Assembly (NCBI GenBank): GCA_031278635.1
Contig: JAITKA010000152.1
Coordinates: 1-37,808, forward strand
DNA: 37,808 nucleotides
Source of the DNA: Deltaproteobacteria bacterium
Lineage (GTDB): Bacteria; Desulfobacterota; Desulfarculia; Adiutricales; Adiutricaceae
Reading direction: 5' to 3'
Part shown: piece after piece, positions 1 through 10,763 of the stretch
Layout of the letters: every line of letters starts with the position of its first letter
How positions within the stretch are numbered: position 1 is the stretch's first letter
The notes under the pieces: model-generated
The model's input: only the letters and a program-made list of their open reading frames with translations
Database searches by the model: none
What the model was told of the DNA's origin: nothing
Made by a program: the position numbers and the translations under genes

Positions 1-400
1 TATTCCATGGGATTTTTGCGGCTCTGGAAAAGCGGGAAAGACGATGGTTCGGGAGGCGGCCAGGACCGATGGCCGGGGCAGTGATTGCCTGGCCGATTGA
101 AATGGGCCGGAATCTCGGAAGCCATGGCAAAAATCTAACGGGGGAGCCATCGCGAGACACATCGCGAGAAACAGGCGGCTAGGGAGGTTGGGGGGACAAG
201 GGGAATCTAAGTCCAACGATTGAGGCGACGCTTGGGGCCATTGGGAGAAAAAATAGGCCGCCTGCGGGAGCGCCGATGGGTCGGGAGGCGGCCAGAACAG
301 GCGGCCGGGGTAGGTGATTCCCCGGCCGAGAGAGATTAGGCCAGATAGGCATTAGCGGTGGGCCCGGCAAAAGGCGACCGGGGGCGGGGCCCACCGGTTT
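1..400. other. Gene-free left edge with an imperfect direct repeat
   Basis: No convincing gene is visible here. Two copies of a GC-rich segment of about 75 bases, near 32-108 and 264-340, share the core GGGAGGCGGCCAG and a following GGCCGGGG...GTGATT...GGCCGA pattern with scattered differences. The 13-mer GCAAAAATCTAAC at 127-139 recurs twice in tandem at 22166-22192. The stretch lies downstream of the minus-strand SagB-like gene. Confidence 0.4.
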
Positions 401-1045
401 TTAATTCTTCCCCAGGGGCATTATGCAAAGCGGGCTGTCGGTATCGTTTAATTTTAGCTCACGTTTCACCGCGTCGGCGTTCAGCGAGACCATGTAACGT
501 CCGCTGATCCCGAGGGCGTCCGCCGCGAGGTAGGCGTTCTGGGTCATGGCCCCGGTAGCTATGTAGGCGAGGGAATTTCCGGCGTTAAGGTTAGACATCC
601 GGCCCATGTCTCCCGTGTCCGAGACCAGGATCAAAACGCAGGCGGCTTGTTTGACGAAATCGTCCTGGGTTATTTCGGGCAGCACGTTCTTGTCCGTGAC
701 CTCGGTTAGGGAGTGCCCCTTCCAGTCGTACAAAAACGCCCCCTCGGGCGTGGCGACGTAGATTTTGACGTAGGGCGGTTTGCCGCCCGCGAAGGGGACG
801 GTCCATCCCTTGCCGCCGCGGTTTTGTCCGCTGGCCGCCCATAGGATGGAGGACAATTCCTCGGGGGATATTTTGCCGGTTGGGAAAGCGCCACGGCTCC
901 CGGAAGCGCGCTTTTCGAGAAGGCTAAAGATACCGTCGCCTCCATCCTTTTTTGGATCAGGGAGTTTAACGTCGGCAAGGGCCGCCGAGGCGGCAATCGT
1001 AAGGGAGACCAATAGGGCCAAAAACAAAACGGATTTGCGTCTCAT
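401..1045 (-). CDS. Secreted SagB/nitroreductase-like protein, copy 1
   Basis: A 214-residue protein that resembles the SagB-type (ThcOx) branch of the FMN nitroreductase fold. It has a signal peptide over about residues 1-25 ending ALA-DV, then LPDP, GG-GIFSLLEKR, LSSILWAASGQNR, GWTVPFAGG, VKIYVA and a final GAMTQNAYLAADALG helix. The ATG at 1045 is chosen over an in-frame start at 1084 because GGAGGT lies 8 bases before it. The usual Arg-Arg-Ser FMN-binding signature is changed to KRAS and the PSAGALYP segment to PFAGGKPP, so flavin binding is uncertain. It lies downstream of the hybrid histidine kinase and has its own promoter candidate. A paralogue is at 21349-22011. Family membership is fairly sure; substrate and activity are unknown. 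Confidence 0.8.
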   Translation of the reverse strand: MRRKSVLFLALLVSLTIAASAALADVKLPDPKKDGGDGIFSLLEKRASGSRGAFPTGKISPEELSSILWAASGQNRGGKGWTVPFAGGKPPYVKIYVATPEGAFLYDWKGHSLTEVTDKNVLPEITQDDFVKQAACVLILVSDTGDMGRMSNLNAGNSLAYIATGAMTQNAYLAADALGISGRYMVSLNADAVKRELKLNDTDSPLCIMPLGKN

Positions 1046-1095
1046 TTCTCGTAACCTCCATTTGTGAGATGTTTGTGGGGACATGCCTACTTGCT

Positions 1096-1125
1096 ATGAT
1101 ACACACACTGTATTTAACATTACAA
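1096..1125 (-). promoter_or_regulatory. Sigma-70-like promoter candidate for SagB-like copy 1
   Basis: Read on the minus strand, TTGTAA and TATCAT are separated by 18 bases, and the -10 lies about 50 bases before the ATG at 1045. The surroundings are AT-rich compared with the rest of the 314-base gap. This fits independent transcription of the SagB-like gene rather than pure read-through from the kinase. It is a sequence match only. Confidence 0.35.
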
Positions 1126-1359
1126 GTAGACATATTTTTAAAGTTATAGGCGATTTTGCGCTGAAATTAAATGCGAAAGGCTTCGTCTGGCCTTGCCCGA
1201 AACTGGCGAAGAACCGTGGGCCAATGTGGCGCACGGGGGCGTCCGAGCCTTTATGGGGTGCGCCAAGGGCCGGGATTGGCGCCGCCCGTGAGGGCTTCGT
1301 GAGGGGCCCGGCCGATTGGGGCCAACGGTGGGGTGAGGGGCGTCGGGGCCCCCTGGGGT

Positions 1360-4770
<3,411 letters not shown>

Positions 4771-5387
4771 AGGCCGAAAATGCGCCACCAATATAACCAC
4801 GCCGCTAAGTTAACGGGCAAGGGAATCAAACCCTGGGGGTCTGTCGATAGGTAACAATATTATACTTATAAGTACAATTCATCATAAATGGCAATAGGAC
4901 ATCGAAAGCCGCCCCAGTTTTGGCAAGGTGGAAGGGGCTTAACGCGCGGCACGATTCGCCTTGGGCCAAACTACAAGGGCCCATGACGGCCCACGAAACC
5001 AGGCGCGGCTTGTTTTTTTGATTGTTTTTTTTGATGGCAAAGCCCAAATGGCCACAGCGCCGCGGAATTACGATACTATTTCCCGTTAATTTTACTGCTT
5101 TTCCGCGTTTGTGGCAACCTCAGCCGGATACCGGCCCAATCGCTACTTATGCGCTTATTGCCTTTGGCGCGACGGGTTGGGCTAGGCGAAAGGGAAAGCT
5201 TGGCCCCCGTCCGGGAAGGCGGAAGGTTCCCCAGACAAGTATATAAGATTCGTGGAAAAGATCGCTAGGGAAAAACTCAGCTTCGGGAAAATGGCCGTAA
5301 GGGTCCATAGGTTGACCGGACAAGTCCACATAGGGGGCGTACCGGGGATGGGGCAGGGATTGGGAATTGGGGGTTGGCGATCGGGGA
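4771..5387. other. Intergenic region upstream of the histidine kinase
   Basis: I see no gene in these 617 bases; the short open frames lack ribosome sites and family features. The part nearest the kinase is AT-rich and holds the palindrome listed at 4859-4878. The rest holds low-complexity GC-rich sequence with short repeats of GGGGATNGGG type near 5340-5390. Confidence 0.4.
4859..4878. promoter_or_regulatory. Palindromic operator candidate before the histidine kinase
   Basis: ATTATACTTATAAGTACAAT contains the perfect 12-base palindrome TACTTATAAGTA, with ATT/AAT arms on each side and one mismatched pair. On the minus strand it includes TATAAT. It sits about 90-110 bases before the kinase start, where an operator overlapping a promoter would be expected. 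The regulator is unknown. Confidence 0.35.
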
Positions 5388-6092
5388 TTAGGGCTTGGCG
5401 CTTTTCTCGGCCACGAGCCAGGACCAGCGATAGGGCTTATCGACCACCAGTTCCACCCGGCCTTTGGCCCGGGCGTCGGGGGCGAAGGAGGAGCGGTAGC
5501 CCAAATCGGCCAGAAAGGCGGCCACCTCTTTTTTTGACCATTGGTTCCAGTAGCCTTTTAGGTGGTTGTGGCCGGGGTCCAGGTAGCCGTCGGGCTCCCA
5601 TCTGACGATCGTTTTGGGGCCGAAATTATCCCGGATTATCATGGCCTCGGCCCCGGTCGCGGCCAGTCGGTCCAAAGGTTCCCTAAAGTCGGCGTTAAAG
5701 CTTAAGACATTGATCATGACTACGAACTGGCACTGAAAGTCCCTTAATTGGCGGACGTCTTCCAGGATGATCCTGGCCGGGTCGAGTCCCAGCCGGCCAA
5801 AGGCCTGTCTGGCTATCCCGCACATGGAAGGGCTGTAATCGAGGCCGTGGTAGTCCACCGCGATGCCGCGGCGGGCCAGGGAGCCATGGAAATGCCCTCC
5901 CCCGCAGCCGACGTCGAGGAGTCTTGGCGGGGCCGGGTTTTTTTCCCGGGCCCTCCCGACGAGGGGGGCCAGGATGGCGGCCCCCTGGGCGGCGCAGTCC
6001 ATCTCGGGCTCCTGGCCCAGGGCCCGGCGCAAGCATAGCGTACGCAAACTTTCTGAGTGTTCCCAAATGTTTAATTCGGTATCGGGTATCAT
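5388..6092 (-). CDS. Class I SAM-dependent methyltransferase encoded directly after fliH
   Basis: A 234-residue cytoplasmic Rossmann-fold methyltransferase. Motif I is LLDVGCGGGHF (residues 58-68), motif II carries an acidic residue in GLDYS (D85), and ILEDVRQL near 110-118 looks like the adenine-binding motif. The ATG lies immediately after the fliH TAA, giving the junction TAAATG, so translation is very probably coupled to fliH. In most flagellar operons this position holds fliI; no fliI or fliJ is seen here. The acceptor substrate cannot be read from the sequence. Flagellar protein methylation is possible from context only, and a small-molecule methyltransferase is equally possible. Confidence 0.85.
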   Translation of the reverse strand: MIPDTELNIWEHSESLRTLCLRRALGQEPEMDCAAQGAAILAPLVGRAREKNPAPPRLLDVGCGGGHFHGSLARRGIAVDYHGLDYSPSMCGIARQAFGRLGLDPARIILEDVRQLRDFQCQFVVMINVLSFNADFREPLDRLAATGAEAMIIRDNFGPKTIVRWEPDGYLDPGHNHLKGYWNQWSKKEVAAFLADLGYRSSFAPDARAKGRVELVVDKPYRWSWLVAEKSAKP

Positions 6093-7544
6093 TTAGGCGC
6101 CTTGGCCAGGCCCGTCCTGGGCCGGGGCCTCGGGCGTCGGGGGCTCGGTGGGGGTATCCGGGGGCCCGGGCGGCGCGGGCTCCGGGGGAGAGGCCTCGGC
6201 GGCCGGCGGGGCCTGGGTGGGGAGTTCCGGGGGGAGGTCGGCCACAAGGCCGTCCTCGAGGGCTTGGCGGAGGACGGCCATGACCCGTTCGCGGCGGTTT
6301 TTGAGGGTGGCGTCCAGGAGGCCGGCGTCCGATTCCATGACTATGTCGCCAGGGCCCAGTCTCGGGTCGGGCTTGAAGGAGACGTTCGTGAGGCCGTCTA
6401 TTTTGCCCCGCAGGGCGTCCCGGGCGGCCTCGATCTCGGGCAGATCGGAGGGGCAGACCCTGAAGGTCGCGGAGTTGCATTTGTGGAGGAATTCGACGCA
6501 GGCGGCGAAGGCCCCGGCGGCAAGGCCGCGGCCGTTCTCGATCTCCTTGTTGACTATGGCCTCGGCGGCGTCCACGGCCAGGGCGACCATGGAGGGGGCG
6601 TTGCGCTGCCAGAGTTCCTGGAAGATGCCATCGATGCGGGCGGTGACCCTAAAAAAGCCCTCGGCCTTGGCCAGGACCTCGGTCTTGGCCTCCTGGCGGC
6701 CAAGCTCGCGGCCTTGCTCCCGGCCCTCGGCCAGGCCCTGGGCCACGGCCTGGGCCTTGGCCTCCTCGGCGTCCTTTTTGGCCTGGGCCAGGATTTCTTG
6801 CCTTTGGCTCTCTATCTCGGCCTTTATTTGTTCGATTTCGGCTTCCCTGGGGGCCAGCTCGGCCTGTTTGGCCTGGACGGCGGAAAGGGTCTCGTCGGCC
6901 TTTTTATTCGTCGCCTCGGCCTCGGATTTCAGTTTTTCGGCCTCGGCCCTGAGGGCCACGGTCTCGGCGACCTTGGAATCGGCCTCGGCGATTATGGCCT
7001 CGGCCTTTTCCTGGGCGCTTTTTTGGCTCTCGGCCAAAAAGGCCTCGGCCTTGGCCTTGGCCTCCCTGTCGATTTCCGAGGCGTCGTGCTTGGCCGTCTC
7101 CATGAGCATGTCCACCATGCGGCGGCCCTGCTCGAAAGCGCCGCCGACGATCTCGGCGGCCTTTTTGTTGGCCATCTCCAGGGTTTTGACTATGCCCGTG
7201 TCCCTGGTGTCCATCTGGACGTACTCGTAATTCTCGGGCGGGGGCAGGTCCTTGTATTCCTCGTGGAATTTCGCGTCCTCGACCTTGCCGGGGTCAAAGG
7301 GGGTAAAGAGGTAGCCCAGGGAGGGCTCGCCCTCGCCGGGGGCGGCGGGCCCGGTGCCCGGGCTCTGGGCCCAGGCTTGGTCCGGGTTGGGGGCCGGCCT
7401 CTCGAACTCGTCGAAGGTCGGGACCCTCGGCTCGCCCGAGCCCAGAGGCTGGGCGTTGTCGGCCGCGGCCTTGCCGCTGAAGTCCTCGACCACGAAAGGG
7501 GCGCCGTCGAGCTCGCGGGAGCGATTATGGCGATTATCGGGCAA
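6093..7544 (-). CDS. fliH: Flagellar assembly protein FliH, unusually long
   Basis: FliH binds and regulates the FliI ATPase of the flagellar type III export apparatus. This 483-residue protein is about twice the usual length. It has a Pro/acid-rich N-terminus (1-110), a long Ala/Glu/Lys coiled coil (about 125-290) and a FliH/V-ATPase E-like globular domain (about 300-430) with FRVTARIDGIFQELWQR and DPRLGPGDIVMESDAGLLDATL. It ends in a Pro/Glu-rich tail (about 438-483). The start is a TTG at 7544, supported by GGAGGGG six bases upstream; no ATG is nearby. It lies 92 bases after fliG and abuts the methyltransferase. The stator-like domain makes the FliH call reliable despite the low-complexity extensions. 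Confidence 0.88.
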   Translation of the reverse strand: MPDNRHNRSRELDGAPFVVEDFSGKAAADNAQPLGSGEPRVPTFDEFERPAPNPDQAWAQSPGTGPAAPGEGEPSLGYLFTPFDPGKVEDAKFHEEYKDLPPPENYEYVQMDTRDTGIVKTLEMANKKAAEIVGGAFEQGRRMVDMLMETAKHDASEIDREAKAKAEAFLAESQKSAQEKAEAIIAEADSKVAETVALRAEAEKLKSEAEATNKKADETLSAVQAKQAELAPREAEIEQIKAEIESQRQEILAQAKKDAEEAKAQAVAQGLAEGREQGRELGRQEAKTEVLAKAEGFFRVTARIDGIFQELWQRNAPSMVALAVDAAEAIVNKEIENGRGLAAGAFAACVEFLHKCNSATFRVCPSDLPEIEAARDALRGKIDGLTNVSFKPDPRLGPGDIVMESDAGLLDATLKNRRERVMAVLRQALEDGLVADLPPELPTQAPPAAEASPPEPAPPGPPDTPTEPPTPEAPAQDGPGQGA

Positions 7545-7636
7545 ACCGATCCCCTCCGTCAGGTTTAAGGCCGGGCGCTAGGCCGGCCAGGGCGGGCGCC
7601 AGGCCGGGGCCCGCCAGGGAGGTCGCTGGGGTCCGA

Positions 7637-8656
7637 TCAGACAAATTGATCCCCCCCGTCGCCTTTGCCGATGACTATCTTGCCCTCGGCCTCCAGCTTC
7701 TTGGCCGCCCTGAGGATGGCCTGCTGGGCCTTCTCCACGTCGGCGAGCCTGGTCGGGCCCATGGCCTCCAGATCCTCCCGGATCATCGAGGCGGCCCTCT
7801 CGGAGAGGTTGGCGAAAATCTTGTCCTGCATGGCCGGGGAGGCGGCCTTCAGGGAGAGGGTCAGCTCGTCGTTGTTGACCTCTTTCAATATCGTCCTGAT
7901 CGAGCGATCGTCCACGTTGATCAGATCCTCGAAGACGAACATGAGCTTCCTGACCTCGTTGGCCAGATCGGAGCGCTCCTCCTCGAGCTTGGTCAGGATG
8001 GCGTTCTCGGTGTTCTGGTCCACCTGGTTGAGGATCTCGGCCACGGTGGAGCTGCCGCCGGCCGGGCGCCCGCCCACGGGGCCCTGGGCCTTGATCTCCT
8101 CCCGGAGGACCTGCTCGACCTCGTCCAGGACGGAGATGGGGACGGAATCGAGGTCGGCTATGCGCAGCATGACGTCCTGCTGGAGGGGCTCGGGAAACTC
8201 GGATATGATCTGGGCGCTTTTGCCGGGGTCGATGTGGGCCAGGACCAGGGCTATGGTCTGGGGGTGCTCGTTCCGGATGAAATTCCCAAGGGCCTTGGCG
8301 TCGATGTTCTTGATGTTGGAAAAGGGCACGGGCGAGTTGACGTCCTGGATGAGCCCGTCGGCCCTGGAACCGTCCAGGGCCCGCCCGATGGTGTTCTTGA
8401 AAAAGTCGTCGCCCTTGACCCTGATCTCGCCGGGCTCCTCTATGCTCTGCAGGAATTCCCACAGGACGTCCTGGATCTGCGTCGGGGTGACGTTCTGGAT
8501 ACTGCTCATGGCCTTACCCAGGCTTTTGATCTCGATGTCCTCGAGTTCCTTGAAAACGTCGGTGGTGAACTCCTCGCCCATGGTCAGAAGGAATATGGCC
8601 GCCTTTTCCGGCCCCGTCAGCTCATGGGATTGGGGTTTGGTCTCCTCGCGGGCCAT
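7637..8656 (-). CDS. fliG: Flagellar motor switch protein FliG
   Basis: FliG forms the rotor C-ring with FliM and FliN and transmits torque from the stators. The 339-residue length is standard. The N-terminal domain carries GPEKAAIFLLTMGEEFTTDVFKEL. The middle domain has NEHPQTIALVLAHIDPGKSAQIISEFP, which includes the conserved EHPQT motif. The C-terminal domain holds MFVFEDLINVDDRSIRTILKEVNNDELTLSLKAA with the charged torque helix. AGGAGAG lies just before the ATG, and only 3 bases separate it from the fliF stop, so the two are translated from one message. Confidence 0.97.
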   Translation of the reverse strand: MAREETKPQSHELTGPEKAAIFLLTMGEEFTTDVFKELEDIEIKSLGKAMSSIQNVTPTQIQDVLWEFLQSIEEPGEIRVKGDDFFKNTIGRALDGSRADGLIQDVNSPVPFSNIKNIDAKALGNFIRNEHPQTIALVLAHIDPGKSAQIISEFPEPLQQDVMLRIADLDSVPISVLDEVEQVLREEIKAQGPVGGRPAGGSSTVAEILNQVDQNTENAILTKLEEERSDLANEVRKLMFVFEDLINVDDRSIRTILKEVNNDELTLSLKAASPAMQDKIFANLSERAASMIREDLEAMGPTRLADVEKAQQAILRAAKKLEAEGKIVIGKGDGGDQFV

Positions 8657-8659
8657 GGC

Positions 8660-10426
8660 TTATCTCTCCTGGGCGGTTTCCTGCTGTGGCTTTTGCTCTA
8701 TCCAGTTCCGCAACAAGCCCACGGTCCGCTCCATGTTCTCCCGGGCCAGTGGCATCATCTTTTCCCGGCTCAGCTGGCCGTAAGCCAACTCCTGGGGGGC
8801 CTCTTCCACCTCTTCCGGCTCCTCGTCGTCGTAATCCGAGACGTCCTCGATCTCGTCGGGCAGGGTCTGGTCGGCCGCGGCGGCCTGGGCCCCGGTGGCC
8901 TCGGCCAGGACGGGCTCGGGGGGAGCCTCCCTGGGCGGGAGGGGCAGCGGCAGGCTGTCGCCTGGGCCGCCGCTCATGGGATAGTCGGGAAGAACGGCCT
9001 GCTCGGAGCCAGAGCCGACCGGCTCGACCTCTTTCTTGAGCCAGTTGAGCAACGGCCTTATGACGAACAGGAAGAACAGTATGATTAATATGAGGTTCAG
9101 GAAAGGCCGTCCAAACTCGCGCAGAAGATCCAAGAGGAAGATTGCCCAAACCGAGATGGTTTCCTCGCCCCGGTAAAACTCTAAGCTTGTAACTGACACG
9201 GTGTCGCCTCTCGCCTCGTTAAAACCGATGGTATTTTGAATGGCCTCACGCAGCTGGGCCAAACGCTCCTCGGGCAGGGGATTGAAGACCTTGGTCCCGT
9301 CCTCGGCCTCGGTAAAAAAGCCGTCCACCAACACGGCCACCGACACCTTCTTGAGATCCCCGCTTGAGGAGAGGGTCTGGCGCTTTATGTTGGTGACCTC
9401 GTAATTCGTGGTCTCCTCGGTCCTGGAGTAGACCTCCTGGTTGCCGTCCTGGCCGGAATTTTGACGGTTGGCCGTTCCCAGCTCATAGGTGGCGTTGGGG
9501 ATGCCTGCGTAGGCCCGCCCCGGACCCTGGCTGCGCTCCTGGATCCTTTGCTCGCTGCGGACGGCCGTGCGCTCCGGGTCGTAGATGTCCTCGTTGGTCA
9601 CGATCTCCTTGAGATCGAGCTCGACGTTTACCTGGGTCGTGGCCTTGTAGGGGCCCAGGACCTTTTCCAGCATGGCGTTTATGCGGTTGGCCAGATCCCT
9701 CTCGAAGGCCCTCTTTTGCTTCAGCTGATCGTCGTTCAGGAGGCCCGGTTTCTGGCTGTCCTTGCTCCAGAGGAGCCCGCCCTCGGTATCGATGACCGAG
9801 ACGTTGTCCGGGACCAGCCCGTCAACGGCCGAGCACAAAAGATGGACGATGCCCAACAGCTTGGCCTTGTCCAGCTCGGCCCCGCGGGTGAGGGTCAAAA
9901 CGACCGAGGCCGTGGGATCCTTTTGGTCCTCTATGAACAGGGTCTCCCTGGGGACGGTCAGGTGGATCCTGGCGTCCGTCACCTCGGGGAAACGCATGAT
10001 GGTTCTCTCGAGCTCGCCGGTCACGGCCCTCTGGAGCTTGATTTTCTGCTCCAGGTCTGTCGTCCCCAGCTTCTGCTCGTCGAAAAGCTCAAAGCCCACG
10101 CCGCTTTTGGTGGGGAGCCCTTTCATGGCCAAACTGAGCCTGGTTTCCTGGGCCTCGCCCTGGGGCATCTCGATGGCCGTGCCGCCCTGGGCCAGCCGGT
10201 AAGAGACGTTCTCTTTCTTCAGCTCGGCGGTTATGGCCCCGGCGTCCTCCGGGCTCAGTTCCGAGTACAGGACCTCGAAAGGCTTATCGTTTCCGGAAAA
10301 CAGAAAAAACAATAGGGCGCCCGTTATCAATAACAGGGCGATCCCGCCGATGACTAGCTTCGAGGGCGGCGTGGCGGCTATGCGCTCGCGCCCCCTTGAA
10401 AATTGGTCCGAAAAACTGAAGGCCAT
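8660..10426 (-). CDS. fliF: Flagellar MS-ring protein FliF
   Basis: FliF builds the MS ring in the inner membrane, the base for the C-ring and the export gate. The 588-residue protein has a first membrane helix at about 24-45, tandem YscJ/FliF ring-building domains in the periplasmic part (for example VLYSELSPEDAGAITAEL, then RFPEVTDARIHLTVP), a second helix at about 440-460 (FLNLILIILFFLFVIRPLL), and a cytoplasmic acidic tail that binds FliG. It is the first gene of the fliF-fliG-fliH-methyltransferase unit, and a sigma-54-like promoter lies about 70 bases upstream. GGGGAAGAG precedes the ATG. Confidence 0.97.
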   Translation of the reverse strand: MAFSFSDQFSRGRERIAATPPSKLVIGGIALLLITGALLFFLFSGNDKPFEVLYSELSPEDAGAITAELKKENVSYRLAQGGTAIEMPQGEAQETRLSLAMKGLPTKSGVGFELFDEQKLGTTDLEQKIKLQRAVTGELERTIMRFPEVTDARIHLTVPRETLFIEDQKDPTASVVLTLTRGAELDKAKLLGIVHLLCSAVDGLVPDNVSVIDTEGGLLWSKDSQKPGLLNDDQLKQKRAFERDLANRINAMLEKVLGPYKATTQVNVELDLKEIVTNEDIYDPERTAVRSEQRIQERSQGPGRAYAGIPNATYELGTANRQNSGQDGNQEVYSRTEETTNYEVTNIKRQTLSSSGDLKKVSVAVLVDGFFTEAEDGTKVFNPLPEERLAQLREAIQNTIGFNEARGDTVSVTSLEFYRGEETISVWAIFLLDLLREFGRPFLNLILIILFFLFVIRPLLNWLKKEVEPVGSGSEQAVLPDYPMSGGPGDSLPLPLPPREAPPEPVLAEATGAQAAAADQTLPDEIEDVSDYDDEEPEEVEEAPQELAYGQLSREKMMPLARENMERTVGLLRNWIEQKPQQETAQER

Positions 10427-10495
10427 AATCTCTTCCCCGAATCCGAGCCTTGGAAGGCCGATAAATAGGGTTTAAGGATACCCGTAGACCGGAGA

Positions 10496-10511
10496 AGCAA
10501 GATCGGGGCCA
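10496..10511 (-). promoter_or_regulatory. Sigma-54 (RpoN) promoter candidate for fliFGH
   Basis: On the minus strand TGGCCCCGATCTTGCT matches the -24/-12 consensus TGGCACRNNNNTTGCW at 10 of 12 defined positions. The invariant GG and GC are exactly 10 bases apart. Transcription would start near 10485, leaving a leader of about 60 bases before fliF. Sigma-54 control of basal-body operons is established in many proteobacteria. No enhancer site was identified. Confidence 0.55.
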
Positions 10512-10537
10512 TATTTTTACGGCTAAAGCCGGCGAAG

Positions 10538-10565
10538 CCAGGGCCCCAGGGCGCGCGGGCCCTGG
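10538..10565. terminator. Perfect 9-bp inverted repeat between secA and fliF
   Basis: CCAGGGCCC and GGGCCCTGG are separated by 10 bases. There is no T-run on either side, so it is not a classical intrinsic terminator. It could still end secA transcription or insulate the sigma-54 promoter, which lies 27 bases downstream on the minus strand. Confidence 0.3.
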
Positions 10566-10763
10566 GCCACTGTCTCTAGCTTAACATAATCTAGTCGGAA
10601 TTGGAGATAAAAATCGGTTGTTGGCTGGTATGGTAGGTAAGGCGCCGTTTTGTCCGGGAACTGGCGACGCGCCTTAGGGCGCGGATTAGCCGCGAAGGGA
10701 CCCTAAGGCCTTCTTTGGCCGGACCCTGGCCGCCCCGTTCCGGGCCGGCCAGGGAGGGGGGGG

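Larger units (their letters stand above)
10427..10763. other. secA-fliF intergenic region
   Basis: The 337 bases between the secA stop and the fliF start hold no convincing gene. They contain the sigma-54-like promoter (10496-10511) and a perfect inverted repeat (10538-10565), both listed separately. Confidence 0.5.

Noticed and set aside
6102-7568. Long plus-strand open frame of 488 residues opposite fliH
   Set aside because: It is Gly/Leu-rich, has no family features and results from the GC-rich codon bias of fliH on the other strand.
7646-9088. Long plus-strand open frame opposite fliG and the end of fliF
   Set aside because: Both minus-strand genes are unmistakable; the opposite frame has no motif.
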